Shown in pieces: positions 9,961-19,942 of a DNA stretch of 21,487 nucleotides (within the stretch, counting starts at the first letter, position 1; each line of letters starts with the position of its first letter). Origin of the DNA: Geosiphon pyriformis (taxonomy: Eukaryota; Glomeromycota; Glomeromycetes; Archaeosporales; Geosiphonaceae); NCBI GenBank assembly GCA_016748015.1, contig JAAOMT010000516.1, positions 1 to 21,487 of the forward strand. The letters are read 5' to 3'. Made by a program: the position numbers and the translations under genes. A model generated the notes under the pieces. It had not been told where the DNA came from, ran no database searches, and was given only the letters and a program-made list of their open reading frames with translations.

Positions 9961-10518
9961 TTTTAAATATTTTTTTTTAATATAATTAAAATTAAATATA
10001 AAATATTATTATTAACTCATTTTATAAATAATTTTTGAACTTTATAAAAGTATATATACTATTTTTTGTTAATTTTTGTGCATTAAAGTTTGTAATAATA
10101 ATAAATTTAATTTATACATGTATAATTTTTTTTGCTCCTAAAATACTATTATGAAACAGAATTCTTGTAAATTTTTAAAAAAATCAGACATAATTAAAGT
10201 TTTCTATAAAGTGGCAAAATTTTTTTCTAGCTTATTTGCACTGTGTTTAATTAAATAGTCTTGAAAATGATTAATAATGTTTTCTAGAATAAGCTTATCA
10301 GCAGTAATAAGTAATTCTAAATAGTAAGTACTCCATATTTATTAAGAAAAATCTTATTACTGTATATAGTATCTGTGGAAAAAATAAAACATATAAATTT
10401 ATTTTATTCAAAATATTTTAAAGCAAATAAAAACTTTTACTTAAGAATTAGATCAAAAATATTAGATAAAATATTATGTTTAACAAAAATAATTGTATTG
10501 TTTTCTCTTTTAACTTAA
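9961..10518. other. gene-free AT-rich stretch
   Basis: No open frame or repeat of note is seen. It could contain undetectable 5' parts of the relic beginning at 10519. Confidence 0.4.
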
Positions 10519-10785
10519 TTAATAAAAAGGGTTACAACAAAATATTGTGTGATCTTACTGCTGCTAAAATTTGCGAATGAGCTGAAAAATTTTTATATTA
10601 AGTGCTTTTTTAACAACAATCCTAACATCAGAGAAATTATAAATTCCCAAAATTATGATAAAGTGGAAAAAAATTGCTGGAGTGCCATTGATAAGATATA
10701 AAAAACTTTTTCAAATGTTGATATTTTAATTTATAGTCTTTATACTAATATGTGATTAACAGATAATCAAATAAAAAATTAAAAT
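10519..10785 (+). pseudogene. possible hAT-like transposase relic
   Basis: A 60-codon frame without an ATG is open from 10519 to a TAA at 10699-10701. It includes RVTTKYCVILLLLKFANEL, FYIKCFFNNNPNIREIIN and SQNYDKVEKNCWSAIDKI. The frame continues KTFSNVDILIYSLYTNM, a TGA and LTDNQIKN. The order of an R-x-TT segment, a hydrophobic helix, a NNPNI turn and a later Asp/hydrophobic segment recalls the region around the TRW motif in fungal hAT/DUF659 transposases, with Val in place of the Trp. This resemblance is from memory and weak. No catalytic residues can be placed with confidence and no terminal repeats were found. Confidence 0.3.
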
Positions 10786-12139
10786 ATATATTTTTGAAAC
10801 TCAATATTTGCAAATAAATTTAAGGATTAAAATTTTATTAAACTAAAAAAATATTTTTAATTGTTTAGTTTATTGAAAAATAACTTTTGTTTTTGGAAAA
10901 TAAAAAAAATCTCAGATAACTAAAAAATTTTTCTGAGTAGCTAGTCACATGTTGAAACAGAATAAATCATGTCTATAGTGATAGGATCTCATTTTGTCAT
11001 AGGAAAATTTTTTTTATTAATTTGGTTAATTAAAATTAATTTATTAATATTATAGATTTTTAGAAATTAATAAGTAAATTATAAATTCAAAAACAATAGC
11101 ATTGATATTATATTTTGATTTTATGAATTTTGTTATGTTTCTATGGATTTGGTCAGCCACTTGGTCATTTACAAAATTTTAGTATTAATTACCACTTTTC
11201 TCCAAATATTTATAGTGTTATAGCCAAAATACATATTTGTTGCAAGAATTGCCAATTCTTTTTGTTTGACTAATTGAATATATGTTAGTTTATTTAATAT
11301 TAATAAAAAAGTTTGTAAAAACAAAAAAAGTTAGTCTAAATTATTACACATTTAAATTTAAAATTAAAACCAATATAATAGTAATATCTTAATAAGAATT
11401 TTAAGCAATAAAAATTTTTGTCTTATTAAAACAAAAAATAATAATTACTTTTTTAAACCAAAACAAAATTATAATATTAATGTTTAGTTTAAAGTTATAT
11501 AAAATACAAAATTTGTTTTAATTATATTACATATATTTTTGAATGATTTTTTTATTTGTTGTTTGACTTTAAAAAGTGATCTGATTGATGCATTTTGGGC
11601 TTTACTATAAAATTTATACTTTTATAAAATATTATATTTTTAAACCTATTCATCTATTTGGTGTGAAGCTTAAATTGTTGCTAAAAATTTCTTTTTCTTT
11701 TCAAAATTTTATGTACTATAGATTTTTTATGCCAAATTAACTTATTAATATAATATTAGAAAGTGTTGCCTAGACAAAATCTTATTTTTTAAGCAAGTAT
11801 AAAAAAAATTATGTTTTTTTTGTGAATACAACAGATGAAAATTTTTTTTTTATATAAAGTTTCCTATAATTGCAAAATAATAGTTTAAAAATACTAAATA
11901 AAATAAACTTTTATTTTAAATAAATAATTTTTTTTTTTGGATATTTCAAAATATTCTTCGAATTAGGAAAAAAAATTATTATAGTTGATCAATTATTTTC
12001 GGTTTAACAAAATTTACCATGTACATTCAATTTGTTTTGATAAGAAAATAGTTTTTAAAAATTTTTTTGAAATTGAAAAGCACATATTTGTTTAGTTATA
12101 TAAAGACTAAGATTATTTACCTTTATTTGATTGAAATAG
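10786..12139. other. AT-rich stretch, ambiguous open segment at 11130-11270
   Basis: No recognisable gene. Around 11130-11270 both strands show an open stretch. The plus strand reads FYGFGQPLGHLQNFSINYHF up to a TAA. The minus strand reads KELAILATNMYFGYNTIN and, after a TAA, MTKWLTKSIET. I cannot decide which, if either, was coding. Runs of T (for example about 11838-11850 and 11929-11938) and scattered stops fill the rest. Confidence 0.3.
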
Positions 12140-12265
12140 ATCAAATATGTATTCACAACAGAAGAACTGGTTAATTGTTTTAATGAATTAATTTATCCAT
12201 TTCCCAACTCTTTAAAACAAAATGACAATGACCAAGAGAAAATATTGACAATGGATATGTTTACA
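12140..12265 (+). pseudogene. unidentified coding fragment
   Basis: Forty-two codons are open between a TAG at 12137 and a TAA at 12266. They read YVFTTEELVNCFNELIYPF, then PNSLKQNDNDQEKILTMDMF. The amino-acid mixture is more protein-like than the surrounding frames. It is possibly an internal exon or piece of a dead element. No family is recognised, and the sequence that follows in the same frame is full of stops. Confidence 0.25.
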
Positions 12266-12268
12266 TAA

Positions 12269-12840
12269 ATTCACAAATGATCTCATTACCATAAAAACTT
12301 TACTAATTAGAATAATTCTATATTAAAGACTGTATTAATCAAAACAATACAGCATATTATATTACATAAAAATCAAACAGCCTTTTTATGATTTTATTTA
12401 AGAACTTTGAAATTATCTTGATAAACAAAATAAATTGGTAAAAAGATTATAAAAGTACTTAAAAAGAGATATTTTTTCAAAATTTATAATATACAAAGAT
12501 TTTATCATTTTTTTTTGGAATAATAAAATACATAAATTAAAAAATTATTTATTTTTTTAAATTTTTTTATTAAATTTTAAAATATAACTTTTCAAGAAAA
12601 ATAATTTATTGTCAAAAAAATTAAAATTAATATATTAATATATATATATATTAACTTAATTTAATTTAATATTATTTATTTGGTATTATGAATTATCAAA
12701 ATTTATAAATTTAATTCACATTTTTCAAAAATTACATTGTTATGGTGCAAACCATTTATAATCATCAAAAATATAGATCAGTTCGAAATTTTAAATAATG
12801 ATCTTTATGTATTTTTATTTATATAATTAAATTTTATTGG
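12269..12840. other. AT-rich flank of second transposase relic
   Basis: This is the 3' side of the minus-strand transposase relic. An AT dinucleotide-rich run lies at about 12629-12652. No copy of the 718/3784 terminal repeat was found here, so the second relic has no recognisable left end. Confidence 0.4.
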
Positions 12841-14969
12841 TTAATATATATGTGTTTTTAATATATTATTTAATTTGTCTAATTTTTCAAAAATATTATC
12901 TGGAATTTTTCTATGAGATTTATACTTTTTTATAGCATATTTTACTAATTTTTCACTAAAATTTTTTCTATAAAAATTCATATAACACTAATATTTTCTT
13001 AAAAATTGTCTAATAGTTATTAAAGATACTAATTCAAAACTTTTAAGCACTGTTCTTTGTAATCTTTTCCATGAATAATTGTATTTGTTACATGCATATT
13101 TTTTAGCAGCTCCTCAATATCTTTCAATAAAATTTAATTTACAATAAAATTTTGGAAAAAAAATGTATTTATGTTTCATACTTTTGATTAATTCTTCAAT
13201 TGCATTTTTTTGAGTAAGAAAATCAGATTCTAAAGATATTATTTGATGTACACAATAAGAAACTCTTGAAAAATTTTTGATTTTTTCTTTGTATTTTTGG
13301 CATTCTAATATTAATTCTTTTGATGGCCATTTTTTTTGTTCTATTAATACTTGTTTAATTTTTTTAGACAATTTTTGAAGTTTTTTATCTGAATATATTT
13401 CCAAGAAAATTATCAATTATAATTGATTATCTAATCCAAAAGAAGTATCTTGTATTAATAATTGCTTTCTACCTAGACTTAAATTTATTCTGTTTGCAAT
13501 TAAAGCATTTTTACTAAATACTGCATGATTAGAACTATTATTAAAAACAAATACTACTGTACAATCTGGATATAATTTTTTAAAAATTGGAATTGCTTTA
13601 CATTTAATTTGTATAAAAAGATGATCTGCTGTTGAATAACTATCTTAATTTATATTAAGTTGTAAATAGTATCATGCTTCTTTTAATATATTAAAATAGT
13701 TTTCTATATCATTTTGTTGTAAACATAAATGTTCATTAATTTTAATTAGAAATTTACTAATCATAATTGATCTTTTATTTCCTTTTTTTTAATAATAAAT
13801 TTCTATGCTCAGTTCATATGTTATGCTTGCTATTATTTGAATAAAAAATGCATTCATTATGGATTACAAGAACTCTTTTTTTTTCTTCATTAAGTAAGTT
13901 AGAATGTATTCAATTTATAAATTTATTTTCATACTTTGACATATATTTTTTCTAAAAAATTTTTTCGAGATTACAAGACATCATTTTTTTCATGTCTATC
14001 ATAAAATAAGTCTTAATAATATTGTTAAAATAAATAACCAAGAATTTTGAATCATTTTACTGCAGTTATAAGATTAATAGTTTTTTCTTTCATTATTCTA
14101 ATATTAGAAAACAATTCATGTTCAATGAATTTTTTAAATGTGGCTAAAGTGGCATTAAAGTTTTGGTTTCTAATCCAAATATGACATTTTTTTGCAATGT
14201 CTTTATTATTAATTATTCTAATTGTTTTTTGGTGTTTTCTATGTTTTAATATTAAAAGCTTATTATTAAGCAACCAATACTTTGCAAGATATCAAATTTT
14301 TGGTGCTTTCTATACACTATTATTAATAAAAACTTTTTAGATAATTTTCAAACTGGCATTAATTTTTTCATGTCTATTATTATTATTTAACAAGATAAAA
14401 TATTCAAAAATAGCTCTTTTTTGATTATATTTGAAGACAGTTAACTAAGCATGTTGTTTTTTTTAACTTTTGCTCTTTTTTTATTCAATTAGCATATGGA
14501 TCAACCTTACTTTCTAAATTGCTTAAAAATTCATTAGATTTAAGCTATTATAAATCTGTAGTTTGAGCATCATTAATATTAAAAAAAGTGGTAATTTTTT
14601 TTGTTCCAGTTGTTGCTTTGGTAAATAAATCATTTGGTTCATATTTATTATAATAGGTTGACTTTGATATTTTTTTGTCATGTAAGAGTCTCACTTCTTT
14701 TTTTTTTAGATAATTGTCATTTTTATATATTAAATTAAGTTTTTTTAATTTTGTATTTATTCTAATTGTGGCTTTTATATCTTCTGTATTATTCTATCTA
14801 TTGTTATTATTATTGTCTCACTCTTTATTACTAACATCCAATCTGTTAAATTTATTTACTTCAATATTATGATCATTTATTGAAGTGATATAATGTGTTT
14901 TTTTATATAATTTTTTTGTATTTCTAACTTGATCTTTAGTTTTCCTTTTTTTTTAAAATAAAGTGGCAT
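12841..14969 (-). pseudogene. second DDE-superfamily transposase, heavily decayed
   Basis: This is read on the minus strand from an ATG at 14969 (MPLYFKKKGK) to a TAA at 12843-12841. A basic/threonine segment at about 14637-14575 (NDLFTKATTGTKKITTFF) parallels AAKGTLTLQTFW of the first transposase. At 14273-14052, 73 open codons include KHRKHQKTIRIINNKDIAKK and FKKFIEHELFSNI. Next come YDRHEKNDV (the GHE..DV motif) and VIHNE at about 13864-13850, with Asn where the first catalytic Asp belongs. KRSIMISKFLI follows, then VFVFNNSSNH with Asn at 13542-13540 for the second Asp, and then 100 open codons (13416-13114) ending FFPKFYCKLNFIERY, with the catalytic Glu kept. After a TGA (Trp TGG) it resumes GAAKKYACNKY, YAIKKYKSHRKIP and stops. 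The order of motifs matches the copy at 1376-3394, but this is a different subfamily. No TIRs were found. It cannot encode an active enzyme. Confidence 0.75.
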
Positions 14970-15538
14970 TTTTTTATGTAATATAATATTAATCTAGTGT
15001 GTAATTAGTGCTTGGACAGAATTAAAAGATTTAAACTGTATAATATTATACAAAAAAATTGTATTATAATGAAAATAGCATTTTTAACTCAGGTATATAT
15101 TTATTTTTTAAATCTCTTTAGTTTTAATTCAAATTTAATTTCTGTTTTGTAGTTCTAGATAAGAAACAATCAAAAAAACTTCTTTGGTATTCATCAAAAA
15201 AAAAATTTTATTGAAATTGGGAAGATTACCTGAGCTGAAAATTCAAATGACATCAATAAAAATAGTTATTACAAAAATCTCTTTGACTTATGACAAGAAA
15301 TTTGGACAAAAAAGTCTAATATTGACAATTAAACAATCAACTCAAAAAAATCTGATTTTCAAATTGAAGCTGATCTTTCAGAGCTAATAAAAAATTTATT
15401 AAAAATAATTGTTGATCAAAAAAATAGTAGATAAGAATATTTGAGATAGATTTCAATTTTAGTATTACAGCCTAGTTGTGATTTCTTATTTTTATATTCA
15501 GTAATCAACAATATGCCAAATTATTTATAAATTTATGA
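14970..15538. other. 5' flank of second transposase relic, one weak open frame
   Basis: A 67-codon open frame at 15184-15387 (+) is Lys/Ile-rich. A neighbouring frame over the same bases reads SDFQIEADLSELIKNLLKI near 15350-15405, which is more protein-like. Neither is recognised. AGTGCTTGGACAGAATTA at 15007-15024 has the look of a Tc1-type terminal repeat, but no inverted partner was found. Confidence 0.3.
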
Positions 15539-15841
15539 TCTAAAAAAAAATATCCAGAATATTATAATGTAATCGAAAAGCCAAGATTTTTAAACATAAT
15601 TGAGATTGATACTATGTACTTTTTTCCTATTGGTTACTTAATACTTAACATATGTTTTCTATATTACATTAGTAAAAAAATCGAAAAAAATATTATTCAT
15701 TTATAAATTTGATCAGAACTTACAATTGATTTCGAAAATACCATGTATTTTAATAATAATTCACATATTTTTAAAGATGCCAAATTCTTACTAGTAAGAA
15801 ATTTATTAGGCTTTTACAAAAAAATCTGGGTTTTATCTACT
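15539..15841 (+). pseudogene. unidentified coding relic
   Basis: One frame is open for 55 codons (15539-15703), broken by TAA (15704) and TGA (15710), then open again for 43 codons up to a TGA at 15842. It reads KKYPEYYNVIEKPRFLNIIE, then IDTMYFFPIGYLILNICFLY with a hydrophobic stretch that could be a membrane segment. After the stops it reads NTMYFNNNSHIFKDAKFLLV. The persistence of one frame across about 300 bp of AT-rich DNA suggests former coding. The family is unknown. Confidence 0.25.
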
Positions 15842-15844
15842 TGA

Positions 15845-16639
15845 ACTAATATGTTTTATATATTTTTTGCATCAAAATGAACTTATTAGAAAATATACAA
15901 CATTAACAAAAAAGAATTATTCAAGGTTATAGGCTTTAAGACAATTTCAGTTTTCTTAATCAAAGTAAAGTCAAAAATCTTTCAATTTTAATCTAATTTT
16001 TCTAAATTAACACCAACAGATATAAGTTTTTTGATTATTGTAATAAGCTATTATATATTACATCTAATAAGTTGTTGAAATATTCAATAATTAAAATTTT
16101 TTTTACAGCCTAGGAAACCAATTTTAAAACTAGATTATTATTTGGTCGAATACATAATAGGTATTTTAATCATTATATTTCTCTTTGGTATAATTTATTA
16201 TTCAAATATTAAATTTAACCAGAAATTATTTTTACAGAAAATTTTGTATATCTCTTAGATTTAAGCAATTCTTTGAAATACAATATTATAGTTATTGAAA
16301 AGTTATTTGTGAATTCAAAGTAAGTATTCATATTATAATAATGCAAGGTTATAAATAGAATGCAAATAACATTCTTAAATTCTCCAATAATCACTTATAG
16401 TATTTTTACAATTCCTTTGATGTCTGGTGTAAACAATATTAATATCTGGGTTTTTGTTTCAATAAAGACAACCAAATATAGTGGTGGTGTGAATAGAATA
16501 TTTATAGTTAATAATACTATGTTATCAGCAGAAAACATATAAGCTGAAAGATATTATATTTTTATAAAAAAGTGACTATCTAAAGATTAAATTAATATTA
16601 ATTAAAAGCCTTTCTAAAAATGATAATACTTTGATGATT
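15845..16639. other. gene-poor stretch with a 60-codon open frame
   Basis: A plus-strand frame at 16360-16542 is open for 60 codons (MQITFLNSPIITYSIFTI, ending NTMLSAENI). It lies in a slightly less AT-rich patch. The minus strand of the same patch reads NPDINIVYTRHQRNCKNT and SDYWRI with one TGA and one TAA, each explicable as a transition. Either strand could be the former coding strand. No family is recognised for either. Confidence 0.25.
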
Positions 16640-16700
16640 TATCACGTGGTAACGTATCTTTAATGATTGCTGATTGGCTAAAATCTGATTGATCAGCATC
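16640..16700. promoter_or_regulatory. short island with CACGTG, ATTGG and a small inverted repeat
   Basis: A palindromic CACGTG lies at 16643-16648, followed by AACGTA. A TGCTGAT arm (16668-16674) pairs with ATCAGCA (16692-16698) across a 17-bp loop, and ATTGG (reverse CCAAT) lies at about 16673-16677. Three CpGs occur within about 60 bp in a region where CpG is otherwise rare. It could be a promoter remnant or the end of a small inserted element. Function is inferred only. Confidence 0.25.
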
Positions 16701-17446
16701 CGAAAATTAAAGATTAATAATAAAAGTGGCTAATTTTAAACTTTAATAACTTTATAAATTATAATATAATTCAAAAAATTAAACTGTAAATGTGAAAGAA
16801 AAGAACTTAATCTATCATATTTATGGTTTAGTTTTTTAATATTATTAAAATTGAAAGACTAAATACAATTTAAAATTATATAAATTGTTTGATGACTATA
16901 AATAGTTTGCACTATATTTTTATTGAATTTTTTAAAATTTGAAACAAAATTATATAGAAAAATTTTTAAAAAATTAATGTAATACTTGCCTAAAAAAAGT
17001 TTTTAATTGATTAACTCTTTGTTGTAAAAATAAATGACAATATGAATAATTTCCAAATAAACCCAAAATATTCTAAATTACTTAACCAATATTGCAATTC
17101 TCTATTTTTAATGTGGTAAACACTGGAATTTTTATTGTAACAAATTATTACTTTTTTGTAGTTGACCAAATGAAATAACAGATAGCAAGCTAAAAATAAA
17201 GAAAATGGTATCAAGTATTATTTTTTGTTTTAATTTTTATATCATATTCTACCAAAAACACATTATAAAATCACTTCTTATATCAATTATATAAAATCAA
17301 TTGAAAATATTTTCATTCTATAATAAACTACTTTACTTAAAATCAAATGTTCCAAGTTCAATTTTCCTTTGCTTATTACTAATTATTTTTCTTTTTTATC
17401 TGATCTGATTTGGAATTTGTGTATTTATGTATTCAATCTAAATTTT
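16701..17446. other. 3' flank of Sel1 pseudogene, one weak open frame
   Basis: A minus-strand frame at 17214-17011 is open for 67 codons from a TTG, with a hydrophobic start (IPFSLFLACYLLFHL) and later RELQYWLSNLEYFGFIW. It has no ATG and no recognised family. The remainder is AT-rich without features. Confidence 0.25.
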
Positions 17447-19473
17447 TTACAGTTTTTCATTCATTTTGAATGTTTTTTTCTCATTTTTTGTTGTTTTTCT
17501 TCCATATAAATAACAAAGTGCAAAAGTGTATTGTGCCAGTATATGTTTTGTTTCTGCTGGTTTTAAATAAAATTCAAATGCTTTTTCTAAATTTTTCGTC
17601 ATTTCTTCTCTATTAGCATAACAATTTGTAAAATAATATTGTACATTTAAATCTCTTGCCTTTGCTGCTTTTAAAAAAAGTTCAAATGCTTTTTCTATAT
17701 TTTTTGTTATTTTTTCTCTATTAACATAAAAAGCTGTAAGATTGAATTGTGCCATTTTATGTTCTGCCTCTGCTGCTTTTGAAAAAAGTTCAAATGTTTT
17801 TTCTGAATTTTTTGTTGTTTCTTCTCCATTTAAATAACAAAGTGCAAGATTGTGTTGTACCAGTATATGTTCTGCTTCTGCTGCTTTTGAATAAAGTTTG
17901 AATGCTTTTTCTGAATTTTTTGTTGTTCTTTTTCTACTAGCATAACAAACTGCAAGATTGTATTGTGCTATTATATATCCTGCCTTTGCTGCTTTTGAAA
18001 AAAGTTCAAAGACTTTTGCTAAATTTTTTGTCATTTTTATTCCATTAAAATAACAAAAAGCAAGATTGAATTGTGTATTTAAATCTTCCACCTTTGCTGC
18101 TTTGGAATAAAGTTCAAATAATTTTTCTGAATTTTTAGTTGTTTTTTCTCCATTAACATAACAAGCTACAAGATTTAATTGTGGTTTTAAATCTCCCACT
18201 TTTGCTGCTTTGGAATAAAGTTTAAATGCTTTTTCTGAATTTTTTGTCATTTTTTTTCCATTTTGATAACAAGCTGTAAGATTAAATTGTGTATTTAAAT
18301 CTCTTATCTCCGCTGCTTTTAAATAAAAATCAAATGATTTTTCTAAAATTTTTCTTATTCTCTATTCATTTTGATAACAAAGTGCAAGATTGTATTGTGT
18401 TGTTGTGTTTTCCACCTCTGCTGCTTTTGAATAAAGTTAATTTGCTTTTCTGATTTTTTTTTCGTTTTTTCTCCATTATTATAACAAGCTGTAAGATTTA
18501 ATTATGCTTTTGTATGTCCTGCCTTTGCTGCTTTTAAAAACCATTCAAATGCTTTTTCTAAATTTTTTGTTGTTCCTTCTCCATTTAAATAACAATTTGC
18601 AAGATTGTATTGTGCTGTTATATGTTTTACCTTTGCTGTTTTTAAATAAAATTGAAATGCTTTTTTAGAATTATTTGTTGTTCCTTCTTCATTATCATAA
18701 AAAACTGCGAAATTGTATTATGCCAGTGTATGTCTCGCCTCTGTTGCTTTTGAATAAAGTTGAAATGCTTTTTCTGAATTTTTTATTGTTCCTTCTCTAT
18801 TAGCATAAAAAAGTGCAAAATTAAATTGTGCTGTTGTATGTCTCATCTTTGCTGCTTTTGAATAAAGTTGAAATGCTTTTTCAGAATTTTTTGTTGTCTC
18901 CCTTCTATATAAATAACAAAGTACAAGATTGAGTTGTGCCATTGTATGTCTCGCCTCTGCTGCTTTTGAATAAAATTTGAATGCTTTTTCTAAATTTTTT
19001 GTTGTTTCTTCTCCATTATCATAACAAATTGCAAAACTATATTTAGTATTTGAATCTCCTGTCTTTGCCACTTTTAAATAAAGTTCAAATGCTTTTTTTT
19101 GATCTTGTTTAGTGCCAATTCTATTATTATAACAATGTTCTAAAAAGAATTGTCCAAAAGAGTTGTCTGCATTCATTGCTTTTCGAAATTCTAAAAATGT
19201 TCTTTCTAAATTAAGAATAATTTTAATTCCATGTTCGAAAGAAAAGCTGAGCAAGATATAGTCTATCAAATGCTTTGAACTTTTATTATTTAAGCAAATG
19301 AAGAAGTTTTCAGGTTTTTTCTGATTGCACTCAACATATTATTTTACCAAGTCAGCAACTTTTAAATATTTACTAGCTGAAAAAATGGCCAAATTTTCTT
19401 TGATAACAATTAATGCTTCTTCAAGCCATTTGAAAGATGAAGTTGCATTTTCAATTGATGAAATTGAAGACAT
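17447..19473 (-). pseudogene. Sel1-repeat (SEL1-like) protein, decayed
   Basis: This is read on the minus strand from an ATG at 19473 (MSSISSIENATSSFKWLEEA) to a TAA at 17447. After about 85 N-terminal residues come 16 full Sel1-like repeats of 36 residues plus a partial one, typified by TTKNSEKAFELYSKAAEAGH and AQFNLALCYANGE. Sel1 repeats form alpha-helical solenoids that bind partner proteins. In arbuscular mycorrhizal fungi they are often attached to a kinase domain, which is absent here. Disruptions are TAA at 19341-19339, TAA at 18720-18718 (Gln of AQYN), TAA at 18504-18502 (same Gln), a one-base loss in the T-run near 18444-18450 with a TAA at 18439, and TAG at 18364-18362. The longest intact pieces are 19338-18721 and 18250-17447 (267 codons). 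Repeat glycines are often Arg or Glu, again G-to-A. The start is the first ATG in the repeat frame. An upstream exon is possible. Confidence 0.75.
17460..19220 (-). repeat. 108-bp tandem array (Sel1 repeat units)
   Basis: At DNA level the pseudogene is a tandem array of about 16 units of 108 bp, recognisable on the plus strand by recurring TTTGAATAAAGTT or TTTGAAAAAAGTTC, then AATGCTTTTTCTGAATTTTT, then CATTA or CATTT with AAATAACAA. The units are still in register except near 18444-18450. Such an array invites unit loss or gain by unequal pairing. Confidence 0.7.
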
Positions 19474-19560
19474 GATTTTTTGTAGCAACACAAATGAATT
19501 ATTAAATCTTCAATATTTTAGATAGGTAAAGAAGTATTTAATCTTGCTAATAAATAAGGA

Positions 19561-19942
19561 TTTTAACCTATAATCAAATTCCCGAAAAGCCTTGGTCTTG
19601 AAGAAATCTGAAATACTAGAAAGTTCTGAAAATAGACGCCTATTTCATACATTGTTTAAACAGGTAAAGATTTTTTGGAATTCAAAGGTGTAAAAAAGAC
19701 TGATGATGTTTGTTATTGTCAATAGCTCACTGATAAATTTTCTAAATCTACAATCTAGTTCCCAAGATTGCAAATGATTCTTTTTTAACCTATAATCATA
19801 TTCTCGAAAAGGCTAGACCTTAAAGAAATCTGAAATGCTGAAAATAGATACCAGCTCATTCCCTTATTTACATTGCTTAAATGAGTAAAAGTTCAAAAGA
19901 GGTAAAAAGACTGAATATGATAAATTTTCTAAATGTATAATC
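19561..19942. repeat. direct duplication of a non-coding unit, offset 232 bp
   Basis: Copy A (19561-19754) and copy B (19793-19942) share, in order, TTTTAACCTATAATCA, the variant pair CCCGAAAAG and CTCGAAAAG, AAGAAATCTGAAAT, CTGAAAATAGA, a CATTG-TTAAA tract, AAAAGACTGA and AAATTTTCTAAAT. B has lost roughly 45 bp. No coding sense was found. The position just upstream of the Sel1 pseudogene start suggests an old duplicated promoter or intergenic segment. Confidence 0.65.

Noticed and set aside
12629-12652. AT palindrome as replication origin or hairpin
   Set aside because: TA-rich palindromes are expected by chance in DNA this AT-rich, and nothing else supports a function.
2114-13116. UGA read as tryptophan (mycoplasma-type code), which would fit several TGA codons at Trp positions and could point to a Mollicutes-related endobacterium of the fungus
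   Set aside because: TAA and TAG also interrupt the same genes (2653, 2731, 2806, 18718, 18502, 18362), frameshifts are present, TGG is still used, and the coding density is far too low for a bacterium. Transition decay explains all stop types.
15007-15024. Tc1-like terminal repeat AGTGCTTGGACAGAATTA as an end of the second transposase element
   Set aside because: It points away from the second transposase gene, and no inverted partner was found on either side.
12400-15700. Ends of the 718-3784 type around the second transposase relic
   Set aside because: I looked at the expected distances on both sides and saw no sequence resembling the 24-bp TIR. The relic appears to be from another subfamily or has lost its ends.
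19325-19525. 66-codon plus-strand open frame starting MHSTYYFTKS
   Set aside because: It lies opposite the N-terminal part of the Sel1 pseudogene, whose minus-strand frame is continuous with the repeats except for one TAA.
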